26,023 nt of DNA from CAZKCI01 sp964551475 (GTDB lineage: Bacteria; Auribacterota; Erginobacteria; Erginobacterales; CAZKCI01): contig CAZKCI010000139.1 of the NCBI GenBank assembly GCA_964551475.1, positions 1-26,023 on the forward strand, in the 5' to 3' direction. The notes below the pieces were generated by a model. It was not told the origin of the DNA. It made no database searches and saw only the letters and a list, made by a program, of their open reading frames with translations. This document shows, in pieces, positions 14,421 through 21,291 of the stretch. The first letter of the stretch is position 1; each line of letters begins with the position of its first letter. The position numbers and the translations under genes were made by a program.

Positions 14421-14512
14421 GGAGGACCTCCCTACGGTATGGTTTGACGGGCATTAGAAAATACTCCTCCGCCGGCGAATTTCAAGGAAAACCGGCGAAA
14501 GGCGAGCGGGCC

Positions 14513-14569
14513 TGTAGGCCGGTTCTGGGAACCGGCGACCGGGCCGCCCGCTCACAGAGCGGGCCTACA
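14513..14569. repeat. 57-bp TGTAGGCC double-hairpin element
   Basis: Terminal inverted repeats TGTAGGCC (14513-14520) and GGCCTACA (14562-14569) enclose two hairpins with 8-bp stems and 3-nt loops: GCCGGTTC-tgg-GAACCGGC (14518-14536) and GCCCGCTC-aca-GAGCGGGC (14546-14564). A second element of exactly the same length and plan lies at 21190-21246. This is REP-like structure. Confidence 0.8.
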
Positions 14570-14605
14570 AACCGCGCGCAGGCCGCCGCCTCTGAGCACC
14601 GATGG

Positions 14606-15988
14606 TTACAGTTTGCCACCGGGCGTCCTTTTCACGAACTGGCCCGCCCCGCGGACGCCGACGAACTTCCCGTCCCGGGCGATCACATTGCCGCGAAGCA
14701 GCGTGAGATGCGGGTAGCCGGTGAGGTTCATCCCCTGGAACGGGGTATAGTCGCAGGCGGAGGCGAGATGCTTGGCGTCGAGCGTGACCTTCTTCTTCGG
14801 GTCGAAGATCACCAGGTCGGCGTCGGCGCCGGGGCGGATCACGCCCTTCCCGGGATAGAGGCCGAAGATCTTCGCCGGATTGGTCGAGGAGAGAGCGACG
14901 AATTTTTCCAGGGAAAACCGATTCTTTTTCACTAGATAAGTGAACATGGTGGGCAGGAGCGTCTCCACACCGGGAAGGCCGTAGGGGATCTTGGTGAAAT
15001 CCCCCTTCCACATCGCTTTCTGCGCAATGGTGAAGGCGCAAGTGTCGGTGGCGAGGACCTGGAGGGCGCCGTTTCTCAGCCCCTGGAGCAGACCCTCGTT
15101 GTCGTGCTTCTGCTTGATCTGGGGGCAGGTGCCGAAGAGATGGCCGTCCTTTCGTTTGAAGACGGCGTCGGTGAGCAGGAGGTACTGGGGGCAGGTCTCG
15201 GCCCAGATCTTCACCCCGTCTTCCTTGGCTTGGGCGATGATCTCGGCCGTCTCCCCCGCGGACGCGTGGACGATGTAGACCCGGCCGCCGGTGACTTTGG
15301 CCCAGGTCGCCGCGCGCTGGACCGCCTCGTATTCGGTGAAGCAGGGGCGGGAGAGGGCGTGGCAGTAGGCCCCGTACTTCTTCATCAGCTCCGGCGTGTG
15401 GTAGCGCTCGACCAGGAGGTCGAGGACGAAGGCGCTCTCGGCGTGGAGCATGATCAGAGCGCCGTTCTTCTTCGTCTGCTCGAGAGCCGAGAAGAGGATG
15501 CCGTCGTCGGCCATCCAGCCTTGCGAGCGATAGATCATGAACATCTTGAAGGAGGGGATGCCGTTCTTCGTGAAATAGTCCATCTCTTCCCGGGTCTGCT
15601 CGTTCCAGTCGGTGATCCCGCCGTGGAGGGAGTAGTCGATGCAGACCTTCCCCTGGGCGTCGGCCATCCTCGCCTCGACCGCCTTCCGGATCGTCGATCC
15701 CTTGGCCTGGATGGCGTAGTCGATGATCGTGGTCACGCCTCCGCAGGCGGCGGCGGCGGTGCCGGTGTCCCAGCCTTCGGAGTAGGTGCCGCAGAAGAAG
15801 AGGTTCAGGTGGACGTGCATGTCGATCCCGCCGGGAAGGACGAGCATGCCTTTGGCGTCGATCGTTGATCCGGCGGGGGAGGAAAGATGGGGAGCGATCC
15901 GGGCGATCCGTCCCTTCTCGATCCCGATATCGGCCTTGACCGTCTTGTCCGAGTTGACCACGGTCCCGTTCTTGATGATCAGATCCAT
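14606..15988 (-). CDS. hydA: Dihydropyrimidinase / D-hydantoinase
   Basis: A 460-residue cyclic amidohydrolase. The binuclear metal site is complete: H58 and H60 in GIDMHVH, the carboxylated lysine K148 in FKMFM, H182 in LHAES, H241 in VHASAG and D315 in ATDTCAF. The enzyme opens dihydrouracil, dihydrothymine or 5-substituted hydantoins to N-carbamoyl amino acids in the cytoplasm. Most dihydropyrimidinases have TDHCPF around the last Asp; here it reads TDTCAF, so substrate preference may differ. GGAGGTGA precedes the ATG. The downstream partner (N-carbamoyl amidase) is encoded at 18113-19024 and the transporter lies between them, giving an uptake-and-degradation cluster. Confidence 0.92.
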   Translation of the reverse strand: MDLIIKNGTVVNSDKTVKADIGIEKGRIARIAPHLSSPAGSTIDAKGMLVLPGGIDMHVHLNLFFCGTYSEGWDTGTAAAACGGVTTIIDYAIQAKGSTIRKAVEARMADAQGKVCIDYSLHGGITDWNEQTREEMDYFTKNGIPSFKMFMIYRSQGWMADDGILFSALEQTKKNGALIMLHAESAFVLDLLVERYHTPELMKKYGAYCHALSRPCFTEYEAVQRAATWAKVTGGRVYIVHASAGETAEIIAQAKEDGVKIWAETCPQYLLLTDAVFKRKDGHLFGTCPQIKQKHDNEGLLQGLRNGALQVLATDTCAFTIAQKAMWKGDFTKIPYGLPGVETLLPTMFTYLVKKNRFSLEKFVALSSTNPAKIFGLYPGKGVIRPGADADLVIFDPKKKVTLDAKHLASACDYTPFQGMNLTGYPHLTLLRGNVIARDGKFVGVRGAGQFVKRTPGGKL

Positions 15989-16004
15989 GATGTCACCTCC
16001 AGGG

Positions 16005-16175
16005 AAAACCGTTCAAACCGTTGAAATCGTTGAAGCCGTTGAAATCGATCACGCCGAGCCATGCGTGCAAATTCGTGTCAATTCGTGGACATCATCCGCC
16101 GGGCCAGCCAGGCCATTCGCGGGTTATTCGCGCCTGCGCGCTATAGCGCTACGGCGCGCCAGCGCGTCTATTCGC
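16005..16175. repeat. Mosaic repeat, second copy of the 957-1100 modules
   Basis: GTTGAA words (about 16010-16052), then GGACATCATCCGCCGGGCC, ATTCGCG words and a GCGCGCTATAGCGC hairpin, follow the same order as at 957-1100. The final TTCGCGGTTAAATAG supplies the stop codon of the NCS1 transporter gene. Confidence 0.8.
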
Positions 16176-16177
16176 GG

Positions 16178-17677
16178 TTAAATAGTTCGCCGGGCCGGGC
16201 GTGGCGGAAGGAGTTTCATCAGGAGCAGGTAGACGAAAAAGGCCAGGGCGAAGCCCGTGAACCAGGCATAAGTATACAGCCCCCTCCAGAACGGGGCGAT
16301 GCCGGCCGCCCCCAACTGGGCCGCGAAACCGGGGATATTGGGAAGGATTCCGACGACCAGGGCCGCGATCGCGCGCCCGTTGAAGCCGCCCCGGTAGGCG
16401 TATTCCCCCTTTTCCCGGTAGAGGTCGGGGAGGCTGAGGCGGGTCCGCCTCAGGACGAAGTAGTCGCAGATCAGGATCCCTCCGATCGGCCCCAGGAGAG
16501 CCGAGTAACCGATGAGCCAGGTGAAGATATAGCCCGTAGGATCGGCGATCAGCTTCCAGGGCATCATCACGATTCCGAAGATCCCGGTGATGAGCCCTCC
16601 GGTCTTGAAAGAGATTCTCCGCGGCCAGAGATTGGAGAAGTCGTTGGCGGGGGAGACGACGTTGGCGGCGAGGTTGGTGGTCAGCGTGGCGATGGTCAGC
16701 CCGGCGAGCGAGACCACCACGACCGCCGGATGGGTGAAGCGGGAGAGAAGTTCCACCGGGTCCCAGATCATCTTCCCGTAGATCACCACGGTGGCGGAGG
16801 TGACGGCCACGCCGATGAAGGAGTACAGGGTCATGGTCGTCGGCAGGCCGATCGCCTGTCCGAGCGCCTGGTCCCTTTGGGAGCGGGCGAAACGGGAGAA
16901 GTCCGGGATGTTGAGCGAGAGTGTCGCCCAGTAGGCGATCATCCCGGTGAGCCCCGGGACGAAGAAACGCCAGAACTCGCCCGCGCTCCGGAAACGGGAG
17001 GGCTGGGAGAACATCGGGCCGAAACCGTCCGCCCGGATGAACGCCCAGGCGAGGAGCGCGAGCCCGACCAGGATGAGAAAAGGCGCGCCCCATTTCTCCA
17101 GGATGCGGATGGAGTCCATCCCCCGCCAGACGATCCACAGGTTGATCGCCCAGAAGATGAGGAAGCAGAGGCCGGTTCCCGAGGTGAGCCCCCAGCCGGG
17201 CGGGAACAGGGTGGGCCAGGCGGCGATGCCGGGATAGACCACGCAGACCAGCTTGTAGATCGACCACCCGCCGATCCAGGTCTGGATCCCGAACCAGCCG
17301 CAGGCGACCAGCGCCCGGAGCAAGGCCGGGATATTGGCGCCCCGGGTTCCAAAGGCGGCGCGGCAGAAGACCGGGAAGGGGATGCCGTATTTCGTCCCGG
17401 CGTGGGCGTTCAGGACCATCGGGAGGAGGACGATCGCGTTCCCGAGGAGGATGGTCAGGATCGCCTGCCACCAGGACATCCCCCCCGCGAGGAGGGAGGA
17501 GGCGAGCATGTAGGTGGGGATGCAGACGGCCATCCCCACCCAGAGCGCGGCGATGTCCCAGGTCCCCCACTTGCGTTTCGCGGCGGGGACGGGGGCGATG
17601 TCGGTGTTGTAGAGAGGGCTGTGGGAGAGGTCGGCGTTGAGATCTACGATCCCATTCGTTGTCCGGGTGTCGCTCAC
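16178..17677 (-). CDS. NCS1-family nucleobase/hydantoin/allantoin transporter
   Basis: A 499-residue membrane protein with about twelve hydrophobic segments. The opening NTDIAPVPAAKRKWGTWDIAALWVGM and following TYMLASSLLAGGMSWWQA are the classic start of the nucleobase:cation symporter-1 family (Mhp1, PucI, CodB relatives). CGWFGIQTWIGG carries the Trp and Gln that line the substrate site in Mhp1. Homologues carry hydantoins, allantoin, uracil, cytosine or thiamine. Between dihydropyrimidinase and ureidopropionase genes, a hydantoin or pyrimidine cargo is most likely. The start is GTG with only a weak CAGGCG upstream. The stop codon lies inside repeat DNA, so the last residues (RPARRTI) may be recent additions. 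Confidence 0.9.
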   Translation of the reverse strand: MSDTRTTNGIVDLNADLSHSPLYNTDIAPVPAAKRKWGTWDIAALWVGMAVCIPTYMLASSLLAGGMSWWQAILTILLGNAIVLLPMVLNAHAGTKYGIPFPVFCRAAFGTRGANIPALLRALVACGWFGIQTWIGGWSIYKLVCVVYPGIAAWPTLFPPGWGLTSGTGLCFLIFWAINLWIVWRGMDSIRILEKWGAPFLILVGLALLAWAFIRADGFGPMFSQPSRFRSAGEFWRFFVPGLTGMIAYWATLSLNIPDFSRFARSQRDQALGQAIGLPTTMTLYSFIGVAVTSATVVIYGKMIWDPVELLSRFTHPAVVVVSLAGLTIATLTTNLAANVVSPANDFSNLWPRRISFKTGGLITGIFGIVMMPWKLIADPTGYIFTWLIGYSALLGPIGGILICDYFVLRRTRLSLPDLYREKGEYAYRGGFNGRAIAALVVGILPNIPGFAAQLGAAGIAPFWRGLYTYAWFTGFALAFFVYLLLMKLLPPRPARRTI

Positions 17678-18112
17678 AGTCGCCTGCTAGTCTCGATTCG
17701 TCTTCGTCATCCGCCGGGCCGACTTGGATCGCGGCGGGGACGCCGCTCCCACAAAACGACAGTGATCGGTGATCAGTCATCAGTGATCAGTAACTGATCA
17801 CCGGTTACTGATGGCTTCTTCTTCTGTTACTTCTTTCCCGTGGGAGGGGCATTCTTGCCCCGATCTGGGTCGGCTCGGGTCGGAGCAGGAATGCCGCCCC
17901 CCCCACACAGACTGACGAACGCGCACTAAACGTAACTGTGGGAGGGGCGTCTCGCCCCGATCCCCGTTGACCCGGATCGCGACAGGAATGTCGCTCCCAC
18001 AAAACGACAGTGATCAGTGATCAGCAACTGAAGAAGATGTGATCAGTAAACGGGGCCTCGCCATTCGTGCCAGTTCGCGGAAAATCAGTTGCTGGTCCGC
18101 GGTGGTCGCTCG
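17678..18112. repeat. 435-bp intergenic region made of TGTGGGAG double hairpins and GATCAGTG words
   Basis: No gene is supported here. A right-half element GGCGGGGACGCCGCTCCCACA lies at 17735-17755. GTGATCAGT/ACTGATCAC words form small palindromes at about 17790-17815. An element at about 17840-17907 has hairpin GGGGCA-ttct-TGCCCC. A complete 65-bp element at 17937-18001 has TGTGGGAG/CTCCCACA ends and hairpins GGGGCG-tct-CGCCCC and GCGACA-ggaa-TGTCGC. GATCAGTG words and ATTCGTG-type words then run up to 18090. Both right halves are followed by the same AAACGACAGTGATC, showing that modules are joined in fixed order. Confidence 0.8.
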
Positions 18113-19024
18113 TCACGGCAGTTGTTGGCAGAGGTCCCCGTAGGTCTCGGGACGGCGGTCGCGGTAGAAGGCCCACATCTGGCGGGTCTCCTCGATCAGG
18201 TCGAGGTCCAGGTCGGCCGTCACCACCTCGTCGCGGTCCTCCGACCCCTCGGCCAGGATCTTCCCCTTGGGGTCGCAGAAGTACGAGGTCCCGTAGAACT
18301 TCCCGAACTTCCACGGCTCCTCCACGCCCACCCGGTTGACCGCCCCCACGAAGTAGCCGTTGGCCACCGCGTGGGCGGGCTGCTCCATCTTCCAGAGATA
18401 GCGGGAGACGCCGACGGTGGTGGCGGAGGGGTTGAAGAGGATCTCGCAGCCGTGGAGGCCGAGGATCCGCGCCCCGTCGGGGAAGTGGCGGTCGTAGCAG
18501 ATGTAGGGGCCGACCTTGGCGTAGGCGGTCTGGAAGACCGGGTAGTTCGTGTTCCCCGGCTTGAAGTAGTACTTCTCGTAGAAGCCGGGGTGGACGTAGG
18601 GGATGTGCATCTTGCGGGTGATGCCCAGGAGCGAGCCATCGGCGTCGATCACCGCGCAGGTGTTGTAGTAGACGCCGGCGACCGATGAGCGCTCGTAGAT
18701 GGGGACGACGATGGCCATGGAGAACTTCTTCGCCCACTTCGCGACCTCGTTGGTGGTGGGGCCCGGAATGGTCTCGGCGGTCTGGTACCAGCGCATGTGG
18801 TGCTCGGGGCAGAAGTAGGGGCCGTTGAAGATCTCCTGGTAGCAGAGGACCTGCACCCCCTTCTTCGCCGCCTCCGCGGTGAGCTTCTCGTGCTTCAGGA
18901 GCATCGCCTCCTTGACCCGGGAAAGGTCCTTGGCGATCTCGGCCTTCGACATCCGGCTCGTGTCCGCCGCCGGGGCGACGGGGTTCGACGCCTGGATCAA
19001 TCCGCCCTTCACTATCCTCGGCAT
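18113..19024 (-). CDS. Beta-ureidopropionase / N-carbamoyl amino-acid amidase (nitrilase superfamily)
   Basis: A 303-residue carbon-nitrogen hydrolase. The catalytic triad is E64 (CYQEIF), K138 (TRKMHIP) and C176 (PYICYDRHFPDGAR). The region around the cysteine and the NPSATTVGVSRYLWKMEQP stretch match beta-ureidopropionases closely. The reaction is hydrolysis of N-carbamoyl-beta-alanine or N-carbamoyl-3-aminoisobutyrate to the amino acid, CO2 and ammonia, directly after the hydantoinase step. A strong AGGAGG lies 6 nt before the ATG. Some relatives act on N-carbamoyl-D-amino acids or N-carbamoylputrescine; context favours the pyrimidine/hydantoin route. Confidence 0.9.
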   Translation of the reverse strand: MPRIVKGGLIQASNPVAPAADTSRMSKAEIAKDLSRVKEAMLLKHEKLTAEAAKKGVQVLCYQEIFNGPYFCPEHHMRWYQTAETIPGPTTNEVAKWAKKFSMAIVVPIYERSSVAGVYYNTCAVIDADGSLLGITRKMHIPYVHPGFYEKYYFKPGNTNYPVFQTAYAKVGPYICYDRHFPDGARILGLHGCEILFNPSATTVGVSRYLWKMEQPAHAVANGYFVGAVNRVGVEEPWKFGKFYGTSYFCDPKGKILAEGSEDRDEVVTADLDLDLIEETRQMWAFYRDRRPETYGDLCQQLP

Positions 19025-19072
19025 GGCCTACCTCCTGCTGGTTATTAACCGCGCATCGACCGACTGACCATC

Positions 19073-19148
19073 GTAGCCGCGGACCTTCAGGTCCGCGGGC
19101 CGCGATCCATCATCCTCTGTCGCGCGGACCCCAAGGGTCCGCGCCTAC
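19073..19148. repeat. GTAG...CTAC double-hairpin element (about 75 bp)
   Basis: Starting with GTAGCCG and ending with CTAC (19145-19148), it holds a hairpin GCGGACC-TTCA-GGTCCGC near 19080-19097 and a 10-bp hairpin GCGCGGACCC-caa-GGGTCCGCGC (19122-19144). The architecture is shared with 19191-19244, 14513-14569 and 21190-21246. Confidence 0.75.
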
Positions 19149-19190
19149 GAGCGCGTTCAGCGGGCTTGACGCGTTCTCTATCTCTGCCGG

Positions 19191-19244
19191 GTAGCCGCAG
19201 GCTTTAGCCTGCGTTCACGAGCGCAGCCTAAAGGCTGCGGCTAC
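19191..19244. repeat. 54-bp GTAGCC double-hairpin element overlapping the AOR stop
   Basis: Ten-base ends GTAGCCGCAG (19191-19200) and CTGCGGCTAC (19235-19244) are exact inverted repeats. Inside are hairpins CGCAGGC-TTTA-GCCTGCG (19196-19213) and CGCAGCC-TAAA-GGCTGCG (19222-19239). The right end supplies the TAG stop (19241-19243) of the aldehyde oxidoreductase gene. Confidence 0.8.
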
Positions 19245-21088
19245 CGGCCCGCGGCATATTTCGCCAGCCCCAGCTCCTGGAGCTTTTCCGGAAGTGGGAT
19301 CCCGTTCTCGTCCCAGCCGCGGAGCTTGTAGAACTCCGGAAGGATCTTCTCCATCGGGGGGACCATCCCCTTGGCCTTTCCGTCCGGTTTCCCCTCGCGG
19401 AGGCGGGGAGGGAGGATGTCGTCCTTCCCCGTGATCCCCAGGCGGACATTGTACATCCGCTTCAGGTTAAAGAGGCGCTCTCCGGTCAGGAGGAGTTTGG
19501 GCATATTCATCTCCCAGCCGCAGACCGCTCCGATCCAGCGGGAGATGGCGTTCGGACCCACCCGCCCGGTGAAGAGGAACTTGCAGATCCCGAGGGGATT
19601 GAAGACGCCGAGGTAGTTCTGGAGGTTGCAGCAGATCTCCGCCTTCCCCGCCGGGTCGAACTGGTGGGGGGGATGGACGTAGCCGAAATCGGCCGCCGGG
19701 ATCCCCCGGTCGAGAAAGTAGGTGAGCCCCTCCAGGTGGCAGGCGCCCCGGACCCCGGTGGCGTAGTTGGGGGCCATCGAGAAATGGCCCCGAGGGTCGT
19801 GGGCCGGATACTCAAGCCCCTTGGTGTGGACGGCGAAATCCTCGCTCCCTTTCCCGATCCGCGCGGCCGCGGCCCTCACCCCGTCGGCGAGATACTTCCC
19901 CCCGAACCCCTCCCGCTCCCCGATCTGGCGGATCAGCGTGATGATCGCCTCCGCCGATCCCCAGGCGATCTCCATCCCGCCGGTCTCGGCGGGGCCGATC
20001 AGCCCCTTTTCGAAGCACTCCATGGCGAAGCCGATCACCGAGCCGGCGGAGACGGTGTCGATCCCGTACCGGTTGCAGAGCTCGTTGGCGTAGGAGAGAA
20101 CGTTGAGGTCGGCGTTCAGGAGGTTGGATCCGATCATCCCGATCGTCTCGTATTCGGCGTAGTGGCCGTGAAAGGCGCCGTAGCCCTTGAGCTCTCCCTT
20201 GACGATCTTCCCGCAGCCGATCGGACAGCCCCAGCAGGCGTAGTGCTTCTCGAAGATCGTCTGGCGCACTTTCTGGCCGGAGAGGTTGGCGATCTCCGGG
20301 AACGTTCCCAGTGCCCAGTTTTTGATCGGGAGATCGCCGAAGGCCTCCACGGCCACCGCGCCGCCGGCGGTCCCGAACTCGGAGAGGCCCTTGGCGAACT
20401 CCTTGATGTGGGGGATGTCCTCCCGGAGTAGGGCGACCAGCCCCGGGTGGTCGTGAATCCGGGGGCGGGTGCTTCCCCGGACGACGATCGCTTTGAGGTT
20501 CTTCGAACCCATGTTCGCCCCCACGCCTCCCCGGGCGGCGTGGCGGGCGTTGGGCGGGTCGAAGGTGATGGCGGCGAAGGCGACCAGCTTCTCGCCTCCG
20601 GGCCCGATGGCGCAGACCCTCGCCTTGGGGTCCGTTTTCGCGGTGAGGAGGCGGCCGGTCTCGAAGGTGTCCTGCCCCCAGACCTCGCCGGCGTCGCGGA
20701 ACTCGACCGCCCCGTCGTGGATCCAGAGATAGACCGGGCGAGGGGCCTGGCCCCGGAAGATGATCCCGTCGTAGCCGGTGAATTTGAACTCGGAGGGCCA
20801 GTGGCCGCCCACCGTCGCCTCGTTCCAGATCCCGGTCAGGGGGGAGCGGCCGCAGACGGTGAGCTTCACGCCCGTGGGGACGCCGGTCCCGGTGAGGAGG
20901 CCGCAGAGGAAGATGAGGGGGGAATCGGGGGAAAGGGGCTCCCGGTCCGGTTCGGCGGAGAGGATATGGGCGGAAAGGCCGGAGCCGAGGAAATACGTCT
21001 GAGCATCCTTCTCGTCGATCTCCCGGACGGTCGTGGCGGACCGGCTGAGATCGACCTCGAGGATCTTCCCGTGGTATCCGCAGGGCAT
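19241..21088 (-). CDS. Aldehyde:ferredoxin oxidoreductase (tungsten/molybdopterin)
   Basis: A 615-residue AOR-family enzyme, the usual length. The N-terminal domain starts with GYHGKILEVDLS and contains the pterin-binding ARGGVGANMGSKNLKAIVV (185-203). The [4Fe-4S] ligands are C285, C288, C292 (YACWGCPIGCGK) and a distant C502 (LGICKF). AEYETIG, YGIDTVSAG and KGLEYPAHDPRG match the cofactor-contact motifs of the family. It oxidises aldehydes to acids with ferredoxin as acceptor, an oxygen-sensitive chemistry. Its position behind ureidopropionase and aminotransferase genes suggests the semialdehyde from beta-alanine or 3-aminoisobutyrate as substrate; this is inference. AGAGGACC precedes the ATG, and a TATAAT lies 20 nt upstream. 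The stop codon lies in a double-hairpin repeat. Confidence 0.92.
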   Translation of the reverse strand: MPCGYHGKILEVDLSRSATTVREIDEKDAQTYFLGSGLSAHILSAEPDREPLSPDSPLIFLCGLLTGTGVPTGVKLTVCGRSPLTGIWNEATVGGHWPSEFKFTGYDGIIFRGQAPRPVYLWIHDGAVEFRDAGEVWGQDTFETGRLLTAKTDPKARVCAIGPGGEKLVAFAAITFDPPNARHAARGGVGANMGSKNLKAIVVRGSTRPRIHDHPGLVALLREDIPHIKEFAKGLSEFGTAGGAVAVEAFGDLPIKNWALGTFPEIANLSGQKVRQTIFEKHYACWGCPIGCGKIVKGELKGYGAFHGHYAEYETIGMIGSNLLNADLNVLSYANELCNRYGIDTVSAGSVIGFAMECFEKGLIGPAETGGMEIAWGSAEAIITLIRQIGEREGFGGKYLADGVRAAAARIGKGSEDFAVHTKGLEYPAHDPRGHFSMAPNYATGVRGACHLEGLTYFLDRGIPAADFGYVHPPHQFDPAGKAEICCNLQNYLGVFNPLGICKFLFTGRVGPNAISRWIGAVCGWEMNMPKLLLTGERLFNLKRMYNVRLGITGKDDILPPRLREGKPDGKAKGMVPPMEKILPEFYKLRGWDENGIPLPEKLQELGLAKYAAGR

Positions 21089-21107
21089 GAGGGTCCTCTT
21101 CGACGCT

Positions 21108-21113
21108 ATTATA
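21108..21113 (-). promoter_or_regulatory. -10 box (TATAAT) for the AOR transcription unit
   Basis: On the minus strand TATAAT lies at 21113-21108, with AGAGGACC and the AOR ATG about 20 nt downstream. No convincing -35 is seen. It suggests that the catabolic cluster is transcribed from here towards lower coordinates. Confidence 0.45.
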
Positions 21114-21189
21114 GAGCAACGCTAAACGGGAAGAAGCAGGAAAATAACTGCTTTCATCCGGCGAGGCGGGAAGATATGGCTTGGCGCAT

Positions 21190-21246
21190 TGTAGGCCGCT
21201 TCTATGAAGCGGCGGCCGCGCCGCCCGTTCGCAGAACGGGCCTACA
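21190..21246. repeat. 57-bp TGTAGGCC double-hairpin element, second copy
   Basis: TGTAGGCC (21190-21197) and GGCCTACA (21239-21246) enclose GCCGCTTC-tat-GAAGCGGC (21195-21213) and GCCCGTTC-gca-GAACGGGC (21223-21241). Its length, ends and stem/loop sizes are the same as at 14513-14569, while stem sequences differ with compensated pairs. Confidence 0.82.
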
Positions 21247-21291
21247 GACCGGTTCGCCTATCTTTTGCTACTATCCTCTAAACCCTATCCT

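Noticed and set aside
13086..14447. Long plus-strand ORF opposite the aminotransferase gene (453 codons), and similar long opposite-strand ORFs at 16061-17797, 22848-24215, 5744-6997 and 1130-2524
   Set aside because: They are mirror frames of clear genes in GC-rich DNA. Their products are rich in Gly, Arg, Asp, Glu and Pro with no domain motif, while the opposite strand encodes recognisable enzymes.
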